A stretch of DNA of 64,000 nucleotides, from the NCBI GenBank assembly GCA_019637095.1, contig JAHBWG010000001.1, positions 1-64,000 on the forward strand, read 5' to 3'. Shown here one piece after another: positions 49,778 through 61,829 of the stretch. This DNA comes from Sandaracinaceae bacterium. Lineage in GTDB: Bacteria > Myxococcota_A > Polyangia > Polyangiales > Sandaracinaceae. Both the position numbers and the translations under genes were made by a program. Position 1 is the stretch's first letter. Each line of letters begins with the position of its first letter. The notes under the pieces are model-generated. The model had not been told where the DNA came from, did no database searches, and saw nothing but the letters and a program-made list of their open reading frames with translations.

Positions 49778-50586
49778 CAGAAGCTCCCTTCGAGGCCGAT
49801 GCGCCCACCCGTCACGTCGGCCGCGAACGTCGGCCGGACCCGCGCCGCCGAGCCCGAGCCGCCGCCGAACGCGTCCCAGTCCGTGAAGATCGCGAGCACC
49901 ACGGCGACCGCCGCGAGCCCCGCGGAGCTGAAGATGAAGACGTTCGCGAGGGTCTGCATCGACTCCGCGTCGCTGTACGCCTGGCCCACCATGGCCGGGT
50001 CGCTGGTCGCGCGGTACCGGTCGTTGAGCGCGCTCGTCTCGAGCCCGGACCAGATCGCCAGCCCGCCGCCGACCAGCGCGACGCCGCCGACCGCGATGAA
50101 GATCGCCGGATGCAGCACGCCGAGGCCGCCGCCCGGAGGAGGCGGAGGCTCGGTGCCGTCGCGCCGCGCCTGCTCGACCGCGCGCTCGTGATCGCGCTGC
50201 TCGCGCGCGCGCCGCTGCTCGTCGGCCGCGACCGACTGCTCGAGCACGCGGATGCGCGCCTCGACCTCGGTGCGGTTCGGCGCCTCGGGGTACGCCTCGA
50301 GGTACTCGCGCAGCGCCTGCAGCGTCTCGGCGTCGCGCCGCAGCCGGTCGAGCGTCTGCGCGATGTTGTAGAGCAGCCCCGGCCGCGGGCTGAGGTTGTA
50401 GGCCTGGCGGAAGAGCCCGAGCGCGCGCTCGTAGTCGCCGGCGACGAACGCCTCGCGGGCCGACTCGAACGTGAGGCGCGCCGCCTCGTCGAGCTGCTCG
50501 GTCGGTTGCTGAGCGGCGAGCGGAGCGACGGAAGCGAACGTGACGGTGGTCATCGCGACCACGAAGGCCGCGCAGAAGCGAATCAT
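49777..50586 (-). CDS. exported TPR protein with C-terminal membrane helices
   Basis: This 269-residue protein has a signal peptide (MIRFCAAFVVAMTTVTFASVAPLAA). TPR units are at about residues 38-110 (ARLTFESAREAFVAGDYERALGLFRQAYNLSP, LLYNIAQTLDRLRRDAETLQALREYLEAYP), then a charged coiled region (about 120-150), and two membrane helices (ILHPAIFIAVGGVALVGGGLAIW-like, VFIFSSAGLAAVAVVLAIF). This layout is common in myxobacteria. It is the first gene of the operon with 48683-49777 and 46292-48667. The ATG was chosen because the signal peptide begins there; a longer frame upstream is not protein-like. Confidence 0.85.
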   Translation of the reverse strand: MIRFCAAFVVAMTTVTFASVAPLAAQQPTEQLDEAARLTFESAREAFVAGDYERALGLFRQAYNLSPRPGLLYNIAQTLDRLRRDAETLQALREYLEAYPEAPNRTEVEARIRVLEQSVAADEQRRAREQRDHERAVEQARRDGTEPPPPPGGGLGVLHPAIFIAVGGVALVGGGLAIWSGLETSALNDRYRATSDPAMVGQAYSDAESMQTLANVFIFSSAGLAAVAVVLAIFTDWDAFGGGSGSAARVRPTFAADVTGGRIGLEGSF

Positions 50587-50731
50587 GGAACCCCCGGTTG
50601 ATGAGGCGGGGGCCAGTCTAGCAGGGGCGGCCGACGGCGTGAACCATCGCGCACGACAGATGGGTTTCACGCCTGGCCGGCCGCGCGCCGGCCGGGCTAT
50701 GATCCGCGCCGTCTTCTCCCGGGAGGTCCGC

Positions 50732-51820
50732 TTGCGTTTCGCCGTCCTGACCGCTCTCTGCCTCGCCCTCACCCTCGGCTGCGACGGCGATCCCGTCACC
50801 GACGCGGGGCCGCCCCCGACCGACGCGGGCGCTCAGGACGCGGGGACGGACGCCGGGCCCGAGGACGCGGGCGTCGACGCGGGCCGCGCATGCGACGGAC
50901 CGCCCGGGCTCTACGTCGACCCGGACTGCACCATCGTCGACCCGGCGCTCGAGCCCTTCGAGCCCCGCTTCGAGCTCTGGACGGACGGCGCGCACAAGGA
51001 CCGCTGGATCTACCTCCCGCCGGGCATGCAGATCGACACGACCAACCCGGACCAGTGGGTCTTCCCGGTCGGCACGCGCGTCTACAAGAACTTCACCGTC
51101 GACGGGATCCGCGTCGAGACGCGCCTCCTCGAGAAGACGAGCGCCGGCGTCGGCGTCGCCGCGTGGACGGCGCGCACGTTCCTCTGGAACGCGGCCCAGA
51201 ACGCGGTGATGGACGTGACGAACGCCGCGCCCGCCGTGCGCGAGAACGTGCTCGGCACCAACCACGACATCCCCGATGGCGCGACGTGCCTGCGCTGCCA
51301 CATCGGCCAGAACGGCAACGACATGGTCAACGGCTTCAGCGCGTTCCAGCTGAACCACGGCGAGGCGGGCGTCACGCTCACCGCGCTCAACGCGGGGCGC
51401 CTCACCGCGATGATCCCGCTCGCCAACGCGCAGGTGCCGGGCGGCGCCGACGACGTGGCCGCGCTCGGATACCTCCACACGAACTGCGGCAACTGCCACC
51501 GCGAGGGCGGCGACCCCGCGGCCGCGCTGCGCATGTTCTACATGCGCCTGCTCGTGGGTCAGAGCGCGACGGTCGAGGACACCACGACCTTCCGCACCGG
51601 CGTGAACGTGCCGAGCTCGATCACCTTCGGCGCGGCCCTCTGCCGCTTCATGCCCGGCGACGCCGCGAACAGCGTGGCGATCCACCGCGCGAGCACGCGC
51701 GAGCCCGGCGTGCTCATGCCACCCGTCGGGACCGAGGTGGTGCACGAGGCGGGGATGACGATCCTGCGGACGTGGGTCAACGGGCTGACCGTGCTGCCCG
51801 ACGCCGCCTGCACGCCCTGA
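50732..51820 (+). CDS. diheme c-type lipoprotein (HNE_0200-like)
   Basis: This lipoprotein of about 362 residues has two c-heme sites, CLRCH and CGNCH (about residues 188 and 254). TTG at 50732 has a perfect GGGAGG site six bases upstream and gives the signal peptide LRFAVLTALCLALTLGC; an ATG 33 bases earlier is the alternative. A DAG-rich linker leads to a domain with FELWTDGAHKDRWIYLPPG and WVFPVGTRVYKNF, which fits the SO2930/HNE_0200 group of heme-binding proteins of unknown role. Expected location is the periplasmic or outer face of a membrane, with electron transfer as the likely activity. It diverges from the TPR operon. Confidence 0.85.
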   Translation: MRFAVLTALCLALTLGCDGDPVTDAGPPPTDAGAQDAGTDAGPEDAGVDAGRACDGPPGLYVDPDCTIVDPALEPFEPRFELWTDGAHKDRWIYLPPGMQIDTTNPDQWVFPVGTRVYKNFTVDGIRVETRLLEKTSAGVGVAAWTARTFLWNAAQNAVMDVTNAAPAVRENVLGTNHDIPDGATCLRCHIGQNGNDMVNGFSAFQLNHGEAGVTLTALNAGRLTAMIPLANAQVPGGADDVAALGYLHTNCGNCHREGGDPAAALRMFYMRLLVGQSATVEDTTTFRTGVNVPSSITFGAALCRFMPGDAANSVAIHRASTREPGVLMPPVGTEVVHEAGMTILRTWVNGLTVLPDAACTP

Positions 51821-51829
51821 CGAGCGCGA

Positions 51830-51862
51830 CGACGGTCGCCACCGACGCGACGACGACCGTCG
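51830..51862 (+). terminator. possible terminator hairpin
   Basis: CGACGGTCG and CGACCGTCG form a perfect 9-bp stem around a 15-base loop, starting 10 bases after the stop of the diheme gene. No T-run follows. Confidence 0.35.
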
Positions 51863-51929
51863 CGCCGCGCCGTGGCTCGACGCCCGCTCGCGATGCGCGC
51901 CGCCGCGGCACGCCGCATGCGTGATGATC

Positions 51930-51962
51930 GCGCGTGCACGCGCAGATTAAGCACCGGTTAAG
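51930..51962. promoter_or_regulatory. palindrome and direct repeat upstream of the AAA+ regulator gene
   Basis: GCGCGTGCACGCGC (51930-51943) is a perfect 14-bp palindrome. It is followed by two copies of TTAAG (51947 and 51958) exactly 11 bp apart, one helical turn, in an AT-rich patch. This is a likely binding site for a regulator, possibly the downstream gene's own product. A TATCTT lies seven bases before the GTG start and could be the -10 of a leaderless transcript. Confidence 0.4.
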
Positions 51963-51986
51963 ATCGGCCCCGCATATCTTCGTCCC

Positions 51987-53588
51987 GTGGGTATGGGAGG
52001 GCAGGCCATCGACGAGGGCTTGGGGGCGCAGCTCGATCCGGGACCGGAGGCGCTGTGGCACGCGATCCGAGACGTGCTCGACGCCGTCGGCCGGCGCGGC
52101 GAGCCGTCGGCCGTGATCGACGACGTGCTCGACGCGATGGTCCGCGCGCTCGGCGCCGACCGCGTCGTGCTGTTCCTCGCGCAGGACGGCGCGGACGTCG
52201 TGATCGGCGCGCGCGGCGCCGCCGGCTCGCTGTCGGCCGCCGAGCGCGAGGAGGTCAGCCGCACCGTGGTGGCCGAGGCGCTGCGCTCGGAGGCGCCGGT
52301 CGCGATCGACGGGGTCGGGGACGCCGGAGAGAGCGCGACGGTGCTCGGGATCGTGTCCGCGTACGCCGTGCCGCTGACGGGTCGCGCGCGCGGCGTGCTG
52401 TACGTGGACGTGCGCGACCCCGGCAAGCTGCTCGGCCCCGCGCACCGCGAGCTGGTGCGCGCCGTCGCCGGGCTGCTCACCACGGTCGTCGCGCAGCGCC
52501 TCGACGCGGAGCGGGTCGAGAACGCGCTCGCGGCGGCGATGGCGAGCGAGGTGCGCGCGCCCTCCCCCTCGCTCGGGATGCTCCTGGCCGCGCGCTCGTT
52601 CGAGCCGGTGCACCGCGACGTGATGGCGGCGCTGCGCAGCGACTCGCCGATCCTCATCCTCGGCGAGTCCGGCGTCGGAAAGACGCTCGTCGCGCGCGCG
52701 TTCGCCGACGCGTCGCGGCGCACCCCGGTCGTGCGCGCGACGCTGGGCTCGAGCGACGATCTCAACACGATCACATCGGAGCTGTTCGGTCACCTCCGCG
52801 GCTCGTTCTCCGGCGCGACCTCGACGCGGCGCGGGCTCGTCGAGCACGCGCACGGCGGCACGCTGATCCTCGACGAGATCCTCACGTTGCCGCCGCACGC
52901 GCAGCAGCTCCTGCTCGACTTCACGCAGTTCGGCACCTTCCGCCCGCTGGGCTGGGACCGCGCGGAGCCCAAGCACGCGAGCGTCCGGATCGTGGCGGCC
53001 ACCAACGGCGACCTCGACGCGGCGATCGCGGACGGCCGCTTCCGCCGCGACCTCTACTACCGGCTCGCGGGTCTGGTCGTGCGCATCCCGCCGCTGCGCG
53101 AGCGCCGCGACGAGATCCCGGAGCTCGCGCGCCTGCTCGCGGCCGAGCTCGATCCGAGCCGGGTGTGGGCGCTCGCGCTCCCGCTGCGGCGCTTCTTGGC
53201 GGGCCACCCCTACGACTGGCCGGGGAACGTGCGCGAGCTGCGCTCGCTCGTGCGCCGCGCGATCGATCGCGCGCTCGCCGACGACCCCGAGGCCACGACG
53301 CTCGGCGTCGGTCACCTCGCGGCGTCGGACTTCGGGCTCGACGGGGAGCTCGCCCCCGGCGCCGCGCCCGGGACCAGCTTCCGCCTCGACGCCTCGTCGA
53401 TCGACGCCGACTGGGCGCGGCTGCGCGAGGAGCGCGCGCGGCTCGACGACGTGGAGCGCCGCCTCCTCTCGCTCTGCCTCGACGCGCACGACGGAGTGCT
53501 CAGCCACGTCGCGCGCCGCCTCGGCGTCCCGCGCACGGGCCTCGCGTCGCGCCTGCAGACGCTGCGCGTGGGTGACGAAGGGCACTGA
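51987..53588 (+). CDS. AAA+ sigma-54-activator-like regulator with GAF domain
   Basis: This 533-residue regulator has a GAF-like sensor (about 25-175) and an AAA+ domain (about 195-430), with Walker A GESGVGKT (226-233) and Walker B GGTLILDEI (290-298). R-finger-type residues follow in FRRDLYYRLAGL. A short C-terminal Fis-type helix-turn-helix ends it (LSHVARRLGVPRTGLASRLQTL). The loop that should read GAFTGA and touch sigma-54 reads GSFSGA (272-277), so contact with sigma-54 may be weakened or the protein may act otherwise. The next gene, a kinase-ATPase fusion, starts 3 bp later, so both are co-expressed. Start GTG or the ATG two codons later. Confidence 0.9.
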   Translation: MGMGGQAIDEGLGAQLDPGPEALWHAIRDVLDAVGRRGEPSAVIDDVLDAMVRALGADRVVLFLAQDGADVVIGARGAAGSLSAAEREEVSRTVVAEALRSEAPVAIDGVGDAGESATVLGIVSAYAVPLTGRARGVLYVDVRDPGKLLGPAHRELVRAVAGLLTTVVAQRLDAERVENALAAAMASEVRAPSPSLGMLLAARSFEPVHRDVMAALRSDSPILILGESGVGKTLVARAFADASRRTPVVRATLGSSDDLNTITSELFGHLRGSFSGATSTRRGLVEHAHGGTLILDEILTLPPHAQQLLLDFTQFGTFRPLGWDRAEPKHASVRIVAATNGDLDAAIADGRFRRDLYYRLAGLVVRIPPLRERRDEIPELARLLAAELDPSRVWALALPLRRFLAGHPYDWPGNVRELRSLVRRAIDRALADDPEATTLGVGHLAASDFGLDGELAPGAAPGTSFRLDASSIDADWARLREERARLDDVERRLLSLCLDAHDGVLSHVARRLGVPRTGLASRLQTLRVGDEGH

Positions 53589-53591
53589 CGC

Positions 53592-57083
<3,492 letters not shown>

Positions 57084-57094
57084 CGCGAGACGGC

Positions 57095-57122
57095 GCGCGC
57101 GACGACGTCCGTCGTCGCGCGC
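57095..57122 (+). terminator. strong hairpin, likely terminator
   Basis: GCGCGCGACGAC-GTCC-GTCGTCGCGCGC is a perfect 12-bp stem with a 4-base loop, 11 bases after the stop codon of the kinase fusion. No T-run follows. It probably ends the two-gene transcript. Confidence 0.5.
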
Positions 57123-57275
57123 ACCCGCCGACGAGGTCGCCGTGGCCGGCGAGCGCTCGCATCGCGACACGGCACGCCGAATGCCATCCCGTCGTGCGCG
57201 AGTCGCGCCTCGCAGGAAGGAGCACCGCCCGCGAATGCCTCGATCACCCATCCGCCGGCGCAGCGTCGGGCGCCC

Positions 57276-58544
57276 GTGAGCTTCGACCAACGCAAGCCGT
57301 CGACCCGCGAGCCCCACGAGGAGGCAGCGCCCGGGACGCCCCGCACGGCCTGGGAGCGCGCCATCCTCGCCGCCGGAGCCATGCCACCGAGCCCGCCCCG
57401 CGTCCTGCGCGCGAGCCACGCGTTCCGCCTCCTGCTCGTCGAGGGCGGGGTCCGCGTCGAGGCCGTCGAGCCGAGCGAGGCCGCGCGGCGCGCCCTCGCA
57501 CGCCTCTACGCGGTGCACTCGCGCGCCCCGCACCCGGTCATCGCACGCGCGGTGGCCTTCGACTCACGCCGCGGCGTGGTCGAGCTCGACTGCCCGGCGG
57601 TCACCGACCTCGAGGCGGTGGTCCGCCGCGCCGGGCAAAAGACGTTGCGTGCCTCTCACTCCGAGGCAGACGGGCTCATCGTCGAGCTGCGCGACGCGCT
57701 CCGCGCCGCGGCCCGCGTGACCACGCCCGATGGACGCCCGGGCTGCGTGGGCACGCTCGGCTACGGCAACGTCCTGTTCACGTCGACCGGGCACTTCTTC
57801 CTGATCGGGCTCGGCCACAACGTCGCGTACTGCGACGAAGCGGGCGCGCCGATCGGCGACTCGCCCGTGTTCCAGGCGCCCGAGGTCGCGGTCGGCGCGC
57901 CGGCCAGCGAGAAGGGCGACTTCGTCGCGCTCCTCAAGATGACCCGGGCGCTGATCCCGTTCGTGCGCCTCGAGCCCGCGATCGCGCGTTGCCTCGCCGG
58001 CAACTCGCTCGGCGAGGACGCCGAGCTCGTGCGCCGGATCCTGTGGATCGAGCGCAACGTGATCTCGGCGGAGCCGAGCGTGCGCGCGAGCATCGCGAAG
58101 ACCATCCGCGTGTCGGACCGCATCCGCACGCTGCTCGGCGTGTGGCCCGACCCCGACGCGTTCCGCGCGCGCATCCGCGAGACGCTCGGCTCGGCCGCCG
58201 AGCCCACCGCGCCGATCCGGATCCACCGCCGCGGCGCGTACTTCGAGCGCGCGGGGCTCGGGCGCGTGGACCTGACGCGCCGCCGGGTGATGGCTCGCCT
58301 GCTCGAGGCGCTCGTGCTCGCCCGCTCCGTCGCGCCGGACGCGGTGCTCGACGTCGCCACCCTGCGCGAGGCGGGCTGGCCGGGCGAGCGCATGGGCGTG
58401 CGCGTCGGCGCCAACCGCGTGTACGTGGCGATCAACGGCCTGCGCAAGCTCGGGCTGGGTCCGGAGCTCGAGCGCGCCGGACGCGGCTACCGCCTGCGCC
58501 CGGGGACGCCGATCGAGATCGTCGAGGGCGACGCCGCGCTCTAG
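57276..58544 (+). CDS. pseudokinase-like protein fused to a winged-helix DNA-binding domain
   Basis: This 422-residue protein seems to combine two parts. Residues 40-240 follow the order of a Hanks-kinase C-lobe but without its catalytic residues: GYGNVLFTSTGHFFLIGLGHN (163-182) stands where KPENVLL...DFG would be, then FQAPEVAVG (199-207, for the APE motif) and SEKGDFVALLKM (for DxxALG). No HRD Asp or DFG Asp is present. Residues 325-410 look like an OmpR/PhoB-type winged helix (VDLTRRRVMARLLEALV, LREAGWPGERMG, NRVYVAINGLRKLGL, RAGRGYRLRPG). It may sense a ligand or kinase partner and act directly on promoters. It lies downstream of an AAA+ regulator and a kinase fusion. No named family. Confidence 0.7.
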   Translation: MSFDQRKPSTREPHEEAAPGTPRTAWERAILAAGAMPPSPPRVLRASHAFRLLLVEGGVRVEAVEPSEAARRALARLYAVHSRAPHPVIARAVAFDSRRGVVELDCPAVTDLEAVVRRAGQKTLRASHSEADGLIVELRDALRAAARVTTPDGRPGCVGTLGYGNVLFTSTGHFFLIGLGHNVAYCDEAGAPIGDSPVFQAPEVAVGAPASEKGDFVALLKMTRALIPFVRLEPAIARCLAGNSLGEDAELVRRILWIERNVISAEPSVRASIAKTIRVSDRIRTLLGVWPDPDAFRARIRETLGSAAEPTAPIRIHRRGAYFERAGLGRVDLTRRRVMARLLEALVLARSVAPDAVLDVATLREAGWPGERMGVRVGANRVYVAINGLRKLGLGPELERAGRGYRLRPGTPIEIVEGDAAL

Positions 58545-58564
58545 AGCCCACGCGGCGCGGGCTC
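58544..58564. terminator. hairpin between convergent genes, possible bidirectional terminator
   Basis: GAGCCC (58544-58549) and GGGCTC (58559-58564) form a perfect 6-bp stem with a 9-base GC-rich loop. It touches the stop codons of both flanking genes. Confidence 0.4.
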
Positions 58565-59564
58565 AGATCCAGCCGCGATCGCGATACCAGCGCAGGGCGC
58601 GAGCGACGCCTTCCTCGACCGGGACCTCGGGCGCGTAGCCGAAGTCGGCGCGCGCTGCGTCGTGCGTGCAGGTCCAGGCGGGCTGCGCCCCCATCTTCGC
58701 CTTCTGCCGGTTGAAGAGGCGCGGCTTCTTGTCGATGCGCGTGACGAGCTCGCCCCCGAGCGCGGCGACGCCGACGAGCGCCTCGGGCAGGTGGAGCGTG
58801 AGCACGCGCTTGCCGTGGGCGTCGACGATCGCCTGCTGGAACTCGCCCCAGGTCAGCGGCCGCCCGTCGCAGACGAAGTAGCCCTTGCCGACCGTGCGCT
58901 CGCTCGTGGCCGCGCCGACGATCGCGCGCACGCAGTCGTCGACGTACACCGCCGAGAACCACCGCTCGCGGTTGCCGAAGAACACGTTGCGGCCGCTCGC
59001 GATCTCCTTGAAGAGGTTGAAATAGTCCACGTCGCCCGGGCCGTACACGCCGCCCGGTCTCACGATCGTCCACGGGATCGCGTCGCCGAGCGCGCGCACG
59101 ACGTCCTCCGCCTCGAGCTTGCTGCGCCCGTAGTGCTCGATCGGCTGCGGCGGGTCGGTCTCCCGGAGCGGCCGGTCCGGCGCGGACGGACCGTACGCGG
59201 TGAGCGACGAGACCAGCACGAAGCGGCGGACCTCGCGGTGCCCCTCGAGGAGCGCGCAAGCCAAATTGCGCGTCGGCATCACGTTCGCGCGCTGGAAGTC
59301 CTCGTAGGTCACGCCCTTGGTCGCGCCCGCGACGTGGAACACCCAGTCCGGTCGCTCCTCGGCGACGAGCGCGGTGAGCCCCGCGACGTCGTCGTACTCG
59401 AGCGCGACCGAGCGCCCCTCCTTCGCCTCGGGCGATCCGCCGCGGCGGATCGCGAGCACGTCGACCCCCGCGTCGAGCAGCGCACGCCGCAGGTTGCTCC
59501 CGATGAACCCGCTCGCGCCCGTGATGAGCGCCTTGCCCTCGAGCTTCTCCTTCAAGACCGCCAC
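58563..59564 (-). CDS. NAD-dependent epimerase/dehydratase (extended SDR)
   Basis: This SDR enzyme has about 333 residues. The Rossmann start is ALITGASGFIGSNL, the catalytic serine lies in LVSSLTAYG and the Tyr-Lys pair in EHYGRSKLEAED, all in extended-SDR order. Substrate-side features include TIVRPGGVYGPGD and WFSAVYVDDCVRAIV, usual for sugar-nucleotide or steroid/3-beta-HSD-like SDRs. The start is uncertain: GTG at 59564 (VAVLKEKLEGKALITG) fits the family best. It diverges from the small gene at 59618. Substrate cannot be told from the sequence. Confidence 0.88.
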   Translation of the reverse strand: MAVLKEKLEGKALITGASGFIGSNLRRALLDAGVDVLAIRRGGSPEAKEGRSVALEYDDVAGLTALVAEERPDWVFHVAGATKGVTYEDFQRANVMPTRNLACALLEGHREVRRFVLVSSLTAYGPSAPDRPLRETDPPQPIEHYGRSKLEAEDVVRALGDAIPWTIVRPGGVYGPGDVDYFNLFKEIASGRNVFFGNRERWFSAVYVDDCVRAIVGAATSERTVGKGYFVCDGRPLTWGEFQQAIVDAHGKRVLTLHLPEALVGVAALGGELVTRIDKKPRLFNRQKAKMGAQPAWTCTHDAARADFGYAPEVPVEEGVARALRWYRDRGWI

Positions 59565-59617
59565 GACGCGGGTTCTGCGCGCTCGGGCGGCCCTCCGCAA
59601 GCTGGTATGGTCGACCG

Positions 59618-59986
59618 ATGACCACCGAGACCATCGACCCGCGCCGGCTCAAGGAGATCACCATCCAGCTCGACTGGTCCGACGAGCCCGCGCCCGCCTT
59701 CGCGAACGGCGCGCAGGTGGCGGCGACGACGCGCGAGTTCGCCCTGTTCTTCACCGAGTTCTGCCCGCTCGCCGGCCGCGGCGGCGCGACCGAGGAAGAT
59801 CCCCCGCTCGCGAAGATCGTCGCCAGCGTGCGCATGACCCCCGACGGGTTCTTCCACATGATCTCGACGTGCGCGTCGAACTGGAACCGCTACGCCAACC
59901 ACGTCGAGACGACCCAGGGTCCGCGCCCGAAGTTCAAGCTGATGGGCGCGGGCGGCTTGCAGCTCGAGGGCCTCGCCGCCGAATGA
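59618..59986 (+). CDS. small DUF3467-like protein
   Basis: This 122-residue soluble protein has the order of short motifs seen in DUF3467 proteins: an early strand with FANGAQVAATTREFALFFTEF, then LAKIVASVRMTPDGFFHMISTCASNWNRYANHV, which matches the family's RxxxTPxxAxxLxxxLxxNxxxYE. Function of that family is unknown. The gene starts 53 bp from the start of a divergent SDR gene and precedes a kinase gene by 61 bp. Assignment by eye only. Confidence 0.65.
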   Translation: MTTETIDPRRLKEITIQLDWSDEPAPAFANGAQVAATTREFALFFTEFCPLAGRGGATEEDPPLAKIVASVRMTPDGFFHMISTCASNWNRYANHVETTQGPRPKFKLMGAGGLQLEGLAAE

Positions 59987-60047
59987 CGCGGCGGCGTCGC
60001 ACCCGTGTCGGCCACCCGAGCGATGGGTTATCCTCGCGGAGGTAGGG

Positions 60048-61805
60048 ATGCGGGCCGACGAGGGGGTCGAGGACGAGAGCGAGGGTGCGCGCGACGACGA
60101 CGTCGGCGCGTCGCACGCGCGCGGCAACGGGCGGCGTAGCGACGCCGACGAGATGGCGCAGACCCTCCGGGCCTCCGGCCCGGGCGCCTCGGGCACGCAC
60201 CTCGCGCCCGGCGCGCTCCTCGAGGGCACCTACCGCGTCGAGGAGCTCCTCGGCAAGGGCGCGATGGGGGCCGTCTACCTCGTCGAGCACATCGCGCTCG
60301 GGACGAAGTTCGCCGCCAAGATCGTCGCGGGGACCGGCGGATTGGACGCCGCCTCGATCGCGCGGCTGCGCAACGAGGCGCGGATGGCGAGCGCGATCGA
60401 TCACGACCACATCGTGCGCGTCACGCACCTGGGCACGACCGAGAGCGGCAACGTCTTCGTCGTGATGGAGCGCCTCCACGGCGAGGACCTGCGCGCGCGC
60501 ACGCAGCGCCACCGGGACGAGGCGGCGACCTCGGGAGACGACCTCTGGCTCCCGGATCGCGACGTGCGCGCGATCATCGGCCCGGTGTTGTCCGCGCTCG
60601 ACGCCGCGCACGCGGCGGGCGTGGTGCACCGCGACCTCAAGCCCGAGAACGTCTTCCTGCACGAGCGCCAGGGGCGGATCGTCCCGAAGATCGTCGACTT
60701 CGGGATCGGCAAGCAGCGCGCCGGCGACGAGGACGTGCGGCTCACCGCCACCGGCCAGATCGTCGGCACGCCGCTCTACATGGCGCCCGAGCAGACGCGC
60801 TCGACCTCGCTCGTCGATCACCGCGCGGATCTCTACGCGATGGGCGTGATGATGTTCGAGCTCTTGACCGGGCGCCTGCCCTTCGAGGCCGCCGGCGTCT
60901 ACGAGATCGTGGTCAAGCACGTGACCGAGGCGCCGCCCGATCCGCGCACGTTCCGGCCCGAGCTGCCGGAGGCGCTCGCCGCGCTCGTGCTGAGGTGCCT
61001 CGCGAAGAAGCCCGAGGACCGCTTCCAGAGCGCGGCGGAGCTGCTCGAGGCGTGGGAGGACGCGTGGGGCCTCGGCGACGAGGTGCCGGTGCTCGCGTCG
61101 AGCCGCACGTCGGGGCGCTACGAGCGCGTGAGCCGCGTCGGCAGCGGCGGCGGCGCGCGAGGGAGCGACGCGGCGCGCGCGGCGCGAAGCGAGCCCCGCG
61201 AGGACGCGAGCGCCGAGCGCGGGACGGTGGAGCGCTCGGGGGCGCGCTCGCGCGCCGAGACGCTGGCGGCGCCCGCGACGGTCCCCCCGCCGGCCGACGC
61301 CCCGCGTCCGAGCGCGCCCGGGCGCTGGGTCGCCCTGGGCGTCACCGGCGTGCTCGCGCTCGGCGGGCTCGCGCTCGCGCTGCGCGGGGCGTGGGGCAGC
61401 GCACCGAGCGCGCCCGACGAGCCCCCGGCGGCGGAGTCGAGCGCGCCGAGCGCGCCGAGCGCGCCGACCGAGCCGACCGAGCCGACCGCCGCGACACCCG
61501 AGGCGCCCGCAGCGCCCGCCCCGACCGAGGAGCCGGGCATCGTCGAGGCGGCGCCCACGGCGATCACGCGCCGCCTCGTGAGCAGCCCGTCGGGCGCCGA
61601 GGTCTTCGCCGCCGGCGAGCGGCTCGGCGCGACCCCGCTCGACGTCGCGCTGCCGGACGGACGACCCCGGCGCGTGGAGCTGCGCCGCCGCGGCTACGCG
61701 ACGGTCGAGCACACGATCGATCCAGGCGACCCGGAGCCGATCGAGGTCGCGCTCCCGCGCCGGCGCGCGGGCTCCGACGCCTTCCCCGGCCTCGCGCCGC
61801 AGTGA
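60048..61805 (+). CDS. membrane Ser/Thr protein kinase with PEGA-like C-terminus
   Basis: This 585-residue Hanks kinase has its glycine loop in LLGKGAMGAVY (68-78), ATP lysine K91, HRDLKPEN (194-201), DFG (217-219) and MAPEQT, so it is probably active. The linker (about 345-425) is Arg/Ser/Ala-rich and low-complexity. A membrane helix follows (WVALGVTGVLALGGLALAL, about 425-443), then a Pro/Glu/Thr-rich spacer built of short APS/TEP repeats, and a PEGA-type beta domain (SSPSGAEVFAAGERLGATPLDVAL). The PEGA domain would sit outside the inner membrane. ATG has AGGTAGGG upstream. The next gene, with TPR and PEGA domains, follows 24 bp later, so the pair may work together. Confidence 0.93.
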   Translation: MRADEGVEDESEGARDDDVGASHARGNGRRSDADEMAQTLRASGPGASGTHLAPGALLEGTYRVEELLGKGAMGAVYLVEHIALGTKFAAKIVAGTGGLDAASIARLRNEARMASAIDHDHIVRVTHLGTTESGNVFVVMERLHGEDLRARTQRHRDEAATSGDDLWLPDRDVRAIIGPVLSALDAAHAAGVVHRDLKPENVFLHERQGRIVPKIVDFGIGKQRAGDEDVRLTATGQIVGTPLYMAPEQTRSTSLVDHRADLYAMGVMMFELLTGRLPFEAAGVYEIVVKHVTEAPPDPRTFRPELPEALAALVLRCLAKKPEDRFQSAAELLEAWEDAWGLGDEVPVLASSRTSGRYERVSRVGSGGGARGSDAARAARSEPREDASAERGTVERSGARSRAETLAAPATVPPPADAPRPSAPGRWVALGVTGVLALGGLALALRGAWGSAPSAPDEPPAAESSAPSAPSAPTEPTEPTAATPEAPAAPAPTEEPGIVEAAPTAITRRLVSSPSGAEVFAAGERLGATPLDVALPDGRPRRVELRRRGYATVEHTIDPGDPEPIEVALPRRRAGSDAFPGLAPQ

Positions 61806-61829
61806 GGCGCCCGTGGTAGGGTCGCCGCG

